Shown: positions 34,278 to 46,385 of the stretch, in pieces
Layout: each line of letters begins with the position of its first letter
Position numbering within the stretch: position 1 is the first letter of the stretch
DNA from: Trichobilharzia szidati
Taxonomy: Eukaryota > Platyhelminthes > Trematoda > Strigeidida > Schistosomatidae
DNA length: 64,000 nt
Direction of reading: 5' to 3'
Assembly: GCA_944472155.2 (NCBI GenBank)
Contig: OX235273.1
Coordinates: 84,934,793-84,998,792 of the forward strand
The notes under the pieces: generated by a model
Database searches by the model: none
What the model was told of the DNA's origin: nothing
Seen by the model: the letters and a program-made list of their open reading frames with translations, nothing else
Made by a program: the position numbers and the translations under genes

Positions 34278-35680
34278 TCAGACATTACTGGGACCTAGTA
34301 TTTCATTCGTTCGAGAAATAATTGGTACGTTTATGTAATCATTAGAATGAAACAGTCTGTATAGGGAGTGTCTGAAACTTATAACTGAGGTGCGGATTCT
34401 GACTTTTGGGAACAGACTGCCATAATTTAGAATAAACAACCGTGAAGTTTCGTGGAGTGATGATTTAAAGGCTTTTATCATCACCGTGCAAGTTTGGCTA
34501 CGCAGGTCGTAAGAGCCTTGCAGTGAGAATTGTATGTCCTTTCTGTCTGAGGATGATGTTTTGTGTAGGTCTTAAACGAGAATACTAGGTTTATAATAAC
34601 TCCTCTCGTCCAGAGTAGGCCAAGATTTAGAGGTGTTCACCGTGGAACGTAGTCTTTCTTACAATCATATCCAAATAGATTGGACGTGAAATATCGTGGG
34701 GCACTTTCTATTCCCATCTTGTCACATATGCAAGCGCTGCCAATAATAAATTGACAGCATTCTAATAGTGGCCTTACACATGTTTTGTATAGAATGGGAT
34801 TGGCTTCACTATGGTGAAAGTTATTTTGTATGAACCCTAAGAACATCTCCGGCTTTTGAGTCTCTAGTGCCACTTGCTCACAAAATGTTAATCTACTAAG
34901 GTATTTGAGAGCTACGCCAACAACAATTTGAAGTCTGAGTAGACCAGCACATCAAAGTGTTAACACTATGTTGACTGAGGGTACGCCTATGCGGATCCGA
35001 CTGCATCTGTTCAGATTTAATTTTAGATTCCATGGAGATGACCAGGCGGTAAATTTATGTAGTTCATCTTGTGCAACATTCTGAAAATACCCTAAGTCAT
35101 TGTATTGGAATCTATTAGCTACTTTCAGGTCATCTGCAAAGATGAATGGCTTACCATGTGCGAAGTGAGCGCATATGTCGTAGATATGATGTGTAAATAG
35201 GATGGGCTCAAAGACGTTACCTCGAACTAAACTAGAAGGGATTGAGCTAGGTATGGAATCCAAAGACACAAATCCAACCATTTGGGGCCTGTTGTTAAGG
35301 AGAGATTTAAGCCATCCTAATAGGGGCCACGTATTCCTAAGGAATTCAGATCCTGTATCAGCAGGTAACGGTCGACGCGGTCATATGCTTTAGAAATGTC
35401 AAAGCAGGTGACGAGTATTAGTCGTCGTCTGTCACGGCTACTGGTCACAAAATTAAAGAAATCTAGTGACAGGTGAATTAAGGTCGGAATTTTAGGGATC
35501 CATGCAGCTAAGCATATATTTGAATATATTATCTATAACTAGTCTCTCCATAATTCTAAATGCGTTCGGTGTGATATTGGTTGGCATATAGTTGTTGACA
35601 TCTGTTTTCGAGCAGCATTTATGTCTAAGTATGATAAGAGTTGTATATTCTTGGCCCATTCGTAGCTGAGGTCTGAAGAT
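34278..35680 (-). pseudogene. Jockey/CR1-like reverse transcriptase remnant
   Basis: From 35640 down to 34278 the minus strand gives RT blocks in order: a broken N-terminal part (LITPILKHKCCSKTDVNNYM), VTCFDISKAYDRVDRYLLIQ (block with the first catalytic Asp, about 35410-35355), SLVRGNVFEPILF (degenerate GVPQGSVLGPLLF), HGKPFIFADDLKVANRF with the catalytic ADD (about 35160-35105), NLKLNLNRCSRIRIG, VRPLLECCQFIIGSACICD, and a C-terminal end near 34278 (LYRLFHSNDYINV). Four or more frameshifts. A separate family from the CR1 copy at 39.9-43.8 kb. Confidence 0.7.
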
Positions 35681-35695
35681 AGTGTTGCACAGGTC

Positions 35696-35953
35696 TTAAT
35701 AGCCTTTCTCGGCTTTGCTAAACAAAAATACAGAAGTCAACTTCTGTTTCTTATCACCCAGTTTACTCTGAGCTACATCCCGAAACCGGTTGACAAGCAT
35801 TCTATATTGGCTAGGATTACCATCAGACAGCATAATATTGACCTTAGGCATATACATAATATTAACAACGAAGATCAAAGACTCCTCCAAGTCTGACACA
35901 AACTCATTCCTTGCCTCAGACTCACAGGTAAGCTCAGAGTTTTTATGGCTCAA
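35696..35953 (-). pseudogene. Possible gag-like remnant
   Basis: The minus frame includes LSDGNPSQYRMLVNRFRDVA, similar to the F.G.P..Y..F...F+D word at the start of BEL-type gag coding regions. Nothing else supports it. Confidence 0.25.
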
Positions 35954-36814
35954 CTCCTTTCCTAATTCTAATTTTCAGTCACTTTATCAAGATCCTCATC
36001 AGCCGACGGTTTAGGTAAAACCAAATTCCTTTGCAAGGATTTGTCCTCTTTTACTCAAGCATAACGTTGGCTAGAAGTGGACTTGGATTTTAATTCTTAT
36101 GTCAAAGTTTACAGCAAAAATGTGCAGCGATTGTCAGAAATGATCCAAAGGTATTCCTCCATCAGCCAAGTCAAGTTACAGGACTTATATACTCGACCAA
36201 ACCAAACCGAACAAACTGGGCGCCTAGCTGAGGCAAACTGAAGAATACCGTATTACAGGTGCTTCATAGATAACTCCTGAGAACAGAGTCTGGCAATACT
36301 CGACCAAAACATAAATAAAACCAAGTTGTTCCAAATAGAACTGATCAAATCCCAAACAAAACCGAATGGTTCTTGACAGAATTATGTTGACAGCAGAATA
36401 TTGAGGAGCTGCAAGACTACTGTTTTGTTAGACGAAATATATCAAATAAACCTGGTACAAACCCATAAATATAAGCTTGAGAATAGTCTCTTCGCTGAAA
36501 ATTGTGTTCTGAATGCTACAGTGGGAATCATTGGATTATTGAAAAAATGCAAAAACCCCAAAGACGATGAAAGAACTTGGTAGCTTCCTGCGGTATTCTG
36601 TCAAACTTCCATCAGTGAAATCTGAGATTAATCCTTCTGGAAGCTGTGTCGATAAAAGTAAAATGTCCTAATGTACTCAGGAAATCGCTTAGGCGTGACT
36701 GTATGTGTCCGAATCCTAAAACATTAAGGCGCCATACACTTAATTGTATTGATGGAATTAGTTCTCGCCTCGTTAAAGTGGACGGGAACACGTCTTTGAG
36801 AAACCACGTTCTGT

Positions 36815-38870
36815 TTGAACTTTAAACTGATGAAAGCCGACACTTCAAGAAACACATTTCTCTTGTCATCGGAGAGCAGTCCCAGTCCACTAATCTCAAA
36901 CATATTGACAACCTCAAGCAGGCAGTATCAGAAAAGAGATTTCCAACTGATCCCAATAAATATGTATTCAGTAATTCTTCCGTCACTCCTCCTGAAAATC
37001 AGCCACAAGCTCTATCACTGGGACCTAAGTTCTGTAACAGTGCGTCCAAAGTCAATGCATTGCGCACTCAAGTGCAATTCGAAAATCTAATTAACCAGAC
37101 CAACGATATCATAAACACATAACCTCAAGGATTCCAACACTTCAGTTTACTAGTTCAAAACTTGGCACGAATAACCTTCTGAGCAAAGAACATACCGACC
37201 AAATTAAAGAACTAGAGGGGAATGGTGTTATCATATGCCATCCAGATAGAGGTGGAGGTGCTGTAGCTATGAACCACCAAGATTATAACGATAAAATTTC
37301 AGTGATCGTTTCTATCCAAATAAAGTTCGCCAAACCCGATGGTGAAAAAACAGGACGTATCTAATTGAAAATCGATTGACTGATGTTTTGAAGAAAGTGA
37401 GGAATAAGTCAGTAATCTCGTCAGATATATATGAACTCATCCGAACAGTAGTTTTCATAATACCACGTTTGTATGCACTACTGAAAATTCACGAACAAGA
37501 TCACCTCTGCGTCCAATTCTCTGTATAGCGGGTTTTCCTTAACACAGGACCTCTCAATGGCTACTGGAGCCAGTAAGGAGGCAAGCGTCTAAATTTTCCA
37601 TTGATGATACATTTAAATTTATTGGGATATTAAAGATTTTAATGTCTCAGACAAAGTCATGTTCTCATTTGACGTGATTTCACTATTCACTAATGTAACT
37701 CTCATGGAAACCGTTTCTATGTATGTGATTATATTGATACATAGTTTAGGAATAGGGTTGCCAACAATCTGCCTCAAAGAACCTTTATTGAGATGCACGT
37801 CGAATGTTCAGTTCACCTTCAATAATGAGATTTTTACACAGAGAGATGACACTGCGATGGGATCGCCTATGTGTTCATTGCTGGTCTACTGTTTTATGAC
37901 AGCTTGAAAATTCTAACTTGGTCAGACGATAGGTCACTTTGACATTTATAGGAGATACGTAGACGCAATTTCGGATAATGTCTTGTTTGCTTTCAACCAC
38001 TGGCATCCTTGTTTACAATTCACAACAGAAAAGGAATCTGAACTGAGTGTTCCGTTTCTTGATGTGTGCCTCAGTAGACTCAATGACGAATCTCCCAAAA
38101 GATCCATCCACCGGAAACCATCATGAAATGGACAACTAACTAATTTTTATAGGTGGGTGCCTATCATCAGGAAAAGGAATCTAACTCATTCGCTCTGCTT
38201 TAGGATAACCGACATTTGTGGTTATGGTTGCGTTGACCCAGAACTTGACTTCCTAGAAACCGCGCTCGCAGAAAATGTCTACCCGAACAGATTTATTGAC
38301 AGTTACACGGAAGATAAGCAGTCCAAACTGGTCACTGACCTAGTTCCAAAGAAAATCGTATTCATGAACTTGGAATTAAAAGATGATCGAGCTTCAGATG
38401 TGCTCAAAAACCGTTCCTCTAAATCAGTCATTAAGACTTTCTTTGTGGCGAGATTACAAATGACGTTCACCAGCTGCTATTTGTTCTCTATCTCTGTAAA
38501 ATATAAGCTCCCCCTTCTGGCCGCCTCCATCTGCATCAGTCAGTTTATTTGCTCTTGCGGAGGAAAGTAATTTGACCGTAGCCATTGAAAGCTTCCCACA
38601 CGGATACGAAAACATGTTTTTGCAAGGGAAAAGTAAGTAGTGTGCAAAGCCATATTCTAGGACACCTGATTCATTCCTGTCACTCTGCCAACCCAGACCA
38701 TGATTTTAAGATCATCTACCGAATCCATTCTAGCTTGCCGCGTTTTCTTCGTACTAAACGTCTAAGGAGAGTTGAGGCCCTGACCATTCATGAACTTAAG
38801 CCATACCTTTGTGTACAAACGAAGTATGTGCAATACCTACTTATGCCTTAGCCATGGGTGAATAGACATT
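36815..38870 (+). pseudogene. Penelope-like element pol (degenerate)
   Basis: On + the RT palm is recognisable: MFSFDVISLFTNVTLMETV (first catalytic Asp) at 37659, FTFNNEIFTQRDDTAMGSPM at 37811-37870 (the F.F.+..Y.Q.DGVAMGSPL hallmark of Penelope RT), a Y+RYVDAIS region at 37950, and EKESELSVPFLDVCLS at 38031. After it FICSCGGK at 38548-38570 resembles the entry to the GIY-YIG nuclease, and the tail FKIIYRI... LCVQ at 38700-38835 closes the ORF as in the 27043-27300 fragment. Stops are frequent, so it is dead. The 3' flank begins with TTTATTTATTTATTTA. Confidence 0.75.
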
Positions 38871-39876
38871 TATTTATTTATTTATTTTGCGTATTTAGTT
38901 CATCCATCTACCTTTCCCCATTACTACGTCTATTATAATTATGATTACTATTCTGACTTTGAATTGCTTTCGCTTATTCCGTTTATCATTCTAAATCCAA
39001 AATTATTATATTTTTACAATATTGAATGCTCTCTTATCAAATTTCACACCATGTTATGTAACATTTTATATTCTCCTGCTAATTATACACCCCTTTCCAA
39101 CATCTATACATTTTATGAATTATTCTATACATAACAATTATTGTTTTGCCGCTTAGCATTTAACTGTGATTACAATCGCAAATATTTCAATTGCATTTCA
39201 TACTATTATTATTCCATGTATTCACACATTTGATTCAATTCCCTTGCAGCATAAAATTTCTTTAAAAAACACACATACACCATTATACAGCTTGATAATA
39301 AATTCACTGAAAATTCACCTTGCTGAACATTGTATTCTTATGCTAAAATGGGAATTATTAAACTATTGCAAGATACAAGGTTATACGGCATCCAAGAACA
39401 AAGAACACATAAGCCGAACTCAGAACAGCTCGTGACTAACACTACGTGAATTCAAGCAAACATGAACAAAGGTCCAACGAACCGCAAACGGTTCACTCAA
39501 CAAAAAATTCAAAATGGCATACAAAGTACAACTTTAGAGTTTAGGGGTACAGTATTAGACGTAAAAGTTAACGTGAAGTGAGGACTGTGTAAGGCACTGG
39601 CAGTACTATTGATAAGCTGCACTTGGGCCAATAAATCGCTTTTTAAGTCCTTCAAGTTCGTTCTGTTCTGCTCCTGAAGATTTATATGCGGCAATAAAGT
39701 TTTTCAATACCTATACAAAATGGGCTAAACACCAAACAGCTATGCGCCCTAAACCGATGGTCACTCAGCCAATGCAAATAGCTGTGTCTTCCCTGACAGC
39801 CAAAACATGGCCTTCATGCACACTAGACGATTTCCACAAATACAGTGCCACCGATGCCTGCCTGCAATTCCCATAA
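38871..39876. other. AT-rich spacer
   Basis: Low-complexity AT-rich DNA after the Penelope-like remnant. No gene seen; an 89-codon frame on + at 39166 has no motif. Confidence 0.4.
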
Positions 39877-39929
39877 GTTTATAGTTTACAGTTTACAATT
39901 TGTTTAGGATAGTAGGCTATATGCCTGTG

Positions 39930-42753
39930 TTAATCCTTTCGATTTGTTACACACAGGAGGTCCAATCTCGCCCTGAATGAATCAACGGATGGCGCTGATA
40001 CGACGTGTTCCGGTAGGGAGTTCCAGTGGTTCACAATCCGATGCGAAAAACGGATCTCCAAACGCAGACGATTTGACCGTGGTTTTTGAACCTTGAGGTG
40101 ATGTCCTCGCAATTGGTTGGTGCTAGAAGGAAGAAATAAATTAGATAAATTAGCTCCAAAATCATTTCTTAGGATACGGTATGCTAGTATTAGGTCACCC
40201 CTAAGTCGTCTGTATGACAGTGAAAATAAACATAGTCGACTTAACCTCTCTTCATATGAGAGGGTTGAGAAACCCTTTATTAGCTTAGTTCCTACTCTTT
40301 GCACCCTTTCTAATAAGTCTATTTCGTATTTGAAACACGGGCTCGCTGCCTGGATCCCATATTCCAAATGAGGTCTGATATAAGTCGGATATAATATACG
40401 AAATATATCAGCGTCAAATTTCGCAAAAGCCTTGCGTATGGCCCATAATATTCGAAAACCCTTAGTGGCTGCAGCTCTACAGTTTGTTGCTGATTTCAAG
40501 TCATGCTGCACAACCACTCCCAAGTCCTTGTACTCAGTGACTACTGGGAGAGTAATGCCATTCATTGAGTAATTGTGCACGTGACTATGAGATACATGCA
40601 TAACTACACTCTTGCTTAAGTTAATCTCCAAGGCCCAGTGCTCACACCAATCACTTAGCAGGTTGAAATCTTCCTGCAAAGCAAGTTGATCACTGTCATC
40701 GTGTACAGCCCTCTATATCTTGATGTCATCAGCAAACAGTAAGCAGGATGACTTAACTACCGATGGAATCTCATTAACATAAATCAGGAAAAGAAGTGGG
40801 CCTAGAATTGTGCCCTGAGGAACGCCACTCTTAACCGATTCCCATGTTGATAAAACCCCGTTAACTCGTACTCGTTGTCTTCTGTCCTTTAGAAAGTCTT
40901 GAATCCAGTCGGCAACCACTTTATTGATTCCCAGACTACCTAACTTTACTAGAAGACCTGAATGAGAAGTCCTGTCAAACGACTTGCTAAGGTCAATGAA
41001 TATGGCATCCACCGGTATATTAGCACCGGCTCAGCTTGCCCAACTTTCTCTGGCCAAAAGAAGGTTGGTCAAGCAGGAGTGACCTGATCTAAAACCATGC
41101 TGTTCCACAGCGAAAAGTTGTTTCCCTTCAATGAACTGAATGATAGCATCACAAATTATTCTTTCTAGTAGTTTAACAACAATACTGGTCAAACTAACAG
41201 GACGATAGTTCTGAACTAAGTTTCTAGATCCGGTTTTGAAGACCGGACTAATGATGGCGTCTTTCCAGTCTCTTGGACATTTAGACTGGTCCAGAGACAT
41301 ATTGAAGATTACCGAAAATGGCTCGGCTATGTTTTCAACCAGTGCTGTTAATATACGTTGGTGGAGTTCATCAGGGCCACTGGACTTACCAGGATTGAGC
41401 CTTAGAAGCCACTTTAGGACAGTATCTTTTCCAATGTATAAGGGTGCCATTTTCAAGTTACTTTCTGGAAAAGTTACAAAGCCGGTATCAATATTATCAT
41501 AGAATACTTGACTTAAGTGCTTGGACAAAGCCTCAGCCTAAGTCAAATTATCCTCAGCCATGTTTGTCTGGTCATCTTCAAGCATAAGAGCTGGGATAGC
41601 ATCACTCTTACGTGTTCTTCTCTTGATATATGAGAAGAGTCTTTTCGGGCAGCCTGTTGAACTTTTAACTAACTGGGTTTCGCAAGCTATCCTTGACTGG
41701 TGAATCAAAGTTTTACACTGGTTTCTGGTTTCGTAGTATTTCAGCCGGAACTGCCGTAGCCCAGTGGAAACAGAGAGATTCCAGAACCTTTTTCTCCGTC
41801 TTAGGAGTGTTGCATGGTGGCCGATTTGTTGGCCTTTTAGGAACCCTCCAGGGAATGAAATCAGTGGTAACCCTCTCAAGTGTATTCTTAAATCTAACCC
41901 ATGCATCTTCAATGGATGAGACCATATTGACTGACCAGTCGGCAGTTGAAGCACCCTCCTTTATAGCGACTATGTCAGCATGCCAAACACTAGGTCGGGA
42001 TTTGGGTTGAAAGCTGACTAAATTACCAGCTCTTAAGTTAAAATCTAACACCCCATGATCACTATTTGCTAGAGGTGGATGAATAACTAGACCATCCACC
42101 TCGTCGTTGTCATGAGTAAGCACTAAGTCCAGCAAAGAAGATCCCTGGGTAGAACCGAATCTTGCACTACCTAAGACATGTTGTGTCAGGGCATTTTCCA
42201 TGGTAGTCAAGAGTAACCGACTGTCAAACTTATTAGCGGATCCTGGAGATGTGACAGCTACCAAGTCTATATGAAGTGCATTAAAATCACCTAGCATAAG
42301 ACAGCTACTATGTTTACTCCATTGTTTGAGGTGATCTAAAATAAAGTCATCACACTGACAATAGGGATTTCTATACAGAGGTCCAATGAGTAGAGTGCCA
42401 GTTGCAAAGCTTACTTCACAGCTAATTACCTCACTTGTCCCACTGTCATGAGCTTCAGATTTCACGGAACGAACATGTAGGGAGTTGTTGATATAGAGGG
42501 CAACCCCGCCACCTCTACGACCCTTAACCCTGTCGCTGCGCAAGCAACTAAATCCGCATAGCTCAGGTGTGTCATCTAATCCAGAAATTAGCCATGTTTC
42601 AGTAATGGCCACAATACTTGGGCTAAGGTCTTCCACTAATACACCTAGCTCGTGAAGTTTGTTCCCGATACTACGTATATTAGTGTACACTACCTTCAGG
42701 CTTCCTATGCGGTCCGGCTTATCCACACAGGTCTTGGAAACGTATGCTTCCAA
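39930..42753 (-). pseudogene. CR1-type ORF2: APE endonuclease plus reverse transcriptase, inactivated
   Basis: Endonuclease at 42753-41800: VVYTNIRSIGNKL, IVAITETW, GGGVALYI, LMLGDFNALHID and the catalytic SDHGVLDFNL. A frameshift near 41800 moves to the frame used by the rest. Reverse transcriptase: [83 protein letters not shown] (catalytic ADD at about 40733), then a C-terminal domain ending SVDSFRARLD. In-frame stops TAG at 41540-41538, TGA at 41033-41031 and TAG at 40715-40713. About 940 codons in total, the usual CR1 ORF2 length. One frameshift and three stops prevent expression. Confidence 0.85.
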
Positions 42754-42764
42754 GACCCGACTAT

Positions 42765-43830
42765 TTAAAAACCCACCAGTTTAAGGTTAGTCTCACCATT
42801 TTTACGTCTTGTTTCTAGCTGGGACAAAACTTCTTTTCGTTTAAGTCTGTCTTCAAGAGATAAATCAGGTCTGACTGAAATTCCTGACCCGGCAAGGTTG
42901 TGTACATTAGCCAGTAGATGATTCCATTCATCAGGAGAACCTAAGACTACTTTAAGCAACCTACGCTAATTAGAACATTCATCATCTCGTTTGCCTATTC
43001 TAATCAGCTTTTTAATCAATACTCCAGGGAAATTCGCTGGGAGCATCTTCCTTATAATACTACTCACTAATTTAAGGTCGTGATCGTGCCTTTTCACGGA
43101 ATCAGATTCTTTGGACTCTTCTAAATTTCCAACAATTATGTTAGAGTCTAAGGAGAGCTTGTCATGTTTAGCAGTGGCTACGTCTTTTCTCACCACTATT
43201 GATGCAGCCTGGCTACAGGCGACAGACGTTTGCCTACCATCAATATTACTATGTTTCTTCCGATTGCTTATTTTCGTTACCAACTGATCATCTGCCTGCA
43301 GTTGCTTCTCAGGGCTGCTGCAGATTTTGATGGTACAATCAAGATCAGTGTCTGCACCACCTTCATGGTGAACTTCGCTTACAGTGCTCTCTGGTGCTGA
43401 GATGCTGTTTACAGCTTCCGTTTTGTTACCTTTCCCCTTACTAAGACGCTTCGAACGCCTAGTAGGCTTTACTTCTGGGGTAACTGGGATAGTAACCGCC
43501 GGTGTAGTAACATTCATGATGGCACTTACTGCGTCATCTTCAGACGGGCAGTCTGTGTCACTCTTACTAGTCACGCTATCATCAGGAAGTTCCATGGCTC
43601 TAGACAGTAGTTTGTGAGCCTCCCTTATTAAAGTCATCTTTGGGGAGGAACACATTTTGCACATGCAGTGGGATGTCGGAGCACTGCAGCGTTTGTATGC
43701 AGCTGGACGTAATCCAGTACACATCTTGTGATACCACTTTTTACAGTTATTACACTGTATTCCATCATCTACCAGAAAGTAACACTACGCTCTATTACAT
43801 TTATGTGGTACTTTTGACAGAATGAACTGC
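42765..43830 (-). pseudogene. CR1-type ORF1 with PHD-like zinc finger, inactivated
   Basis: N-terminal zinc finger at 43805-43650: CNRA, stop, CYFLVDDGIQCNNCKKWYHK, MC, then CMCKMC. The spacing C..C, C-x2-C, H-x2-C, C-x2-C is that of a PHD finger (C4HC3), a domain found in ORF1 of some CR1 elements and thought to bind nucleic acid or chromatin. A long S/T- and K-rich linker follows (RRSKRLSKGKGNK), then a conserved end SLEDRLKRKEVLSQLETRRK. Stops: TAG at 43787-43785 inside the finger and TAG at 42968-42966. It ends 11 nt before the first sense codon of the ORF2 reading. Confidence 0.75.
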
Positions 43831-43850
43831 TACTGGAAACAGCCAAGACA

Positions 43851-46385
43851 ATTTAACCAATATAGACTATATGAGTGGTTAAAATCAAGACTTAACAGAC
43901 AAAAGTTAAGTTAAAGTTATAAAAATCTTCTTGAAGTGAATAACACAACAAAAAAGCGATTTAATTTAAACTTTTGCTTGAAATAAACGGACAGACGACA
44001 GAGCATACTGTGATCCGAGAAGCAAGTAAACCTGAGAGTCCTTTTACGGTGACAATTGAGAAAAGAGTGATTATTCAGGTTAGGAGTGTTATGGTGGACT
44101 CTTAGGCTATGCTGCCTTAAGACACCGATCCACCGTAGGCATTCTGAGGTGCATGAGTTAGTTCATGGTTAGAAGGGAATTCGGTGACTGACTCTTTATA
44201 GAACAGTTTTCACTCAGGTTACAACAGTGAGTGAAGATTGTGCTTGCAGGACTTGGGAACTTTTGCTAACGGGATGCTAGATACATGGAGGAAATGTGCA
44301 CAGTGGGTTTGAAGCCACTAGGCGCCTAGTCTATGGTAAAACAAATATTTGTAGGTTTGTCAAATAACTCAAAATGGCAAGGCTGTCTAACTGCCCTACG
44401 TGCCATGGAAGGTAACCTAAACGTAATGAAAGCCAAGACCATGTTGTGACGAGAATTGTAGCTGATGTTGATACTAAACTGTCTACTGTCGAAATAAAAA
44501 TTCGAAATGAACCTTATCGTGTGTGACGGATTTAAATATTAATTCATCAACACTGGGGCTTGAGATATTGCTATTCCAGATTTTATTCGTCTACAAATGC
44601 AACTGACTGCAATCACGGATTCACAGCTTTCTCCTGGGAGCCCCAAGTGTCACAAAATTTTGACCAGCGTTGACAAATGTTCAAAGCCGGATAGCTGAAC
44701 GATCGAGAAATAATTTTTTAGCCTCAGTGTTGCACATCATATTCCAGTGTTTGACACCCAAGACAGAAAAACTTGTGTCAGATAGACGAAAAGTGACTGA
44801 AAGTGGATTCAAATTCCTCATAAATTTTGATATTAGTCAACCTGTTGCAGAAGGTGACTTGAATCATCTGCGACATGTGAAAATAGAACAACGTTTTCAG
44901 TATCCCTTGTATTTCAAATATTTCGTTTTACTCACATGTGCCGACGCTACGTCAAAGGCAAAAGTGAAAACTTGATATTATATCTGAACGGTAGGTGTGA
45001 CTTGAAAGTGTGCAAATAATCGTGGGGTACCAAACCTGTCGTTTGGCAGAAACATGCCTAAGAAGAAACATTCCCTAATACAGCGAAAACTAACCACATT
45101 GTTGAATAATCAGTTAGAATACACAAAATTGATTCTGGTGCAAGTGTTACATGAATGCGGGAATTATTCGTCGGCAGGTTAGTTGGCACTTCAGCTTATG
45201 ATACGGTAGATCATCGAATAGCCCAAGGACATTATTGCTCTGTGTGGTACAAAATGAACAGAGATCGCTGCTGGCCAAGCTGTGGTGACTAGCGTTTGAG
45301 GGTAAAAATCACTGCTACCTAGCTAATTTATATCTACGATGTGACACTAAATTTAGCGGATACAGCTACATTCTCCGTCAGCGACTCAGTCAAACAATTT
45401 AAACGAATCACTGAGGCGTGGACTGCTGAAGTGCTTACGAAAACAAACGTTCCAAATTGTTGTCAAAAAATGCTCCACAACGTACAGTCTATAGCTTTCA
45501 TTATTCAGCACTGGATGATGGCTGTGACAACTAAAGTCGACCGGTGGGGATAAAAGTGTGCGCGAAGCATTCAGAGCATTTTGATCCACTGTCTTGTTAC
45601 GTTCGGGTGCTCGACCGGCTGGTTCACAACTGAACACAAGAAACCAAACCATGCGTTCCACAGTGTTGCTAAGCCAAACATCCCTGTTTCCAAACAGACC
45701 CAACCTTTTCCGACAGTGACGAGAAGACAGTTATTCGAGATAAAACCTTCTGTACTATTCAACAATAACAATATCAGATACGAAAAATTACCTCAACAAA
45801 GCAGCTAGGCAGCTACAAAGGTCAAGAGATTCTTGATTGCAAAGCAAGCATTGTCCAACAAATTTAGTCAGGTAAACACTAGCCTTAAGAAGTACCTGAG
45901 AATCAAAAATATACCAAATCTCTGTCAGGAAGCACCACACGCTAAACACATCTGATAGGCAGACAAACGTCCAAACCCCCATGGGAAATCTTGACTTCCT
46001 GCAGACAAAGTCACAATCGTAAAATGACGCATTATTAGCACCATTTCACAACCACAAAGAGAAGTGTTTAAGTTATGGATTAAAGAAGGACAAAGACGAA
46101 CAATACGAATTAAGTCAACAGTTGATATGCGAACGTCAGAACAATGATACGCACCTCAAGAGAAAAAGGAGCAATTATAAAGTTTGATGAAATATCCACA
46201 TAATTATCAATACAGTAAATAGACAGTCTTAGAAAAATTTTTCAAAAGATTATTCATCTAAATTACGTTCACAATCTCTGGTTAGCTAAGCATACATCAC
46301 TGCCTTTAATTTGTGCTCCTAAACAGTAATTCAGAATTTGGAGGATCAAAATATAGTTTTGCCTTGATTTTCGAGAAGTTCGAGA
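43851..46385. other. No assignable gene
   Basis: Several medium-sized frames (44670-44975 + of 101 codons, 45341-45553 +, 45386-45703 -) carry no domain I recognise. Composition and broken frames suggest old LTR-element debris; I cannot name the family. Confidence 0.35.

Larger units (their letters stand above)
39877..43850 (-). mobile_element. CR1-type non-LTR retrotransposon, nearly full length
   Basis: Reads on the minus strand in the order ORF1 (PHD finger) - ORF2 (endonuclease, reverse transcriptase) - short 3' UTR ending in AAACT-type repeats (GTAAACTGTAAACTATAAAC, about 39895-39876). Two ORFs, APE endonuclease and short repeats at the 3' end are the CR1 plan, and CR1 elements such as SR1 are known from schistosomes. 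A few stops and one frameshift per ORF make this copy inactive but rather young. The 5' limit is uncertain. Confidence 0.8.

Noticed and set aside
41693..42010. 105-codon open frame on + over the CR1 element
   Set aside because: Shadow of the CR1 ORF2 on the minus strand; no motif.
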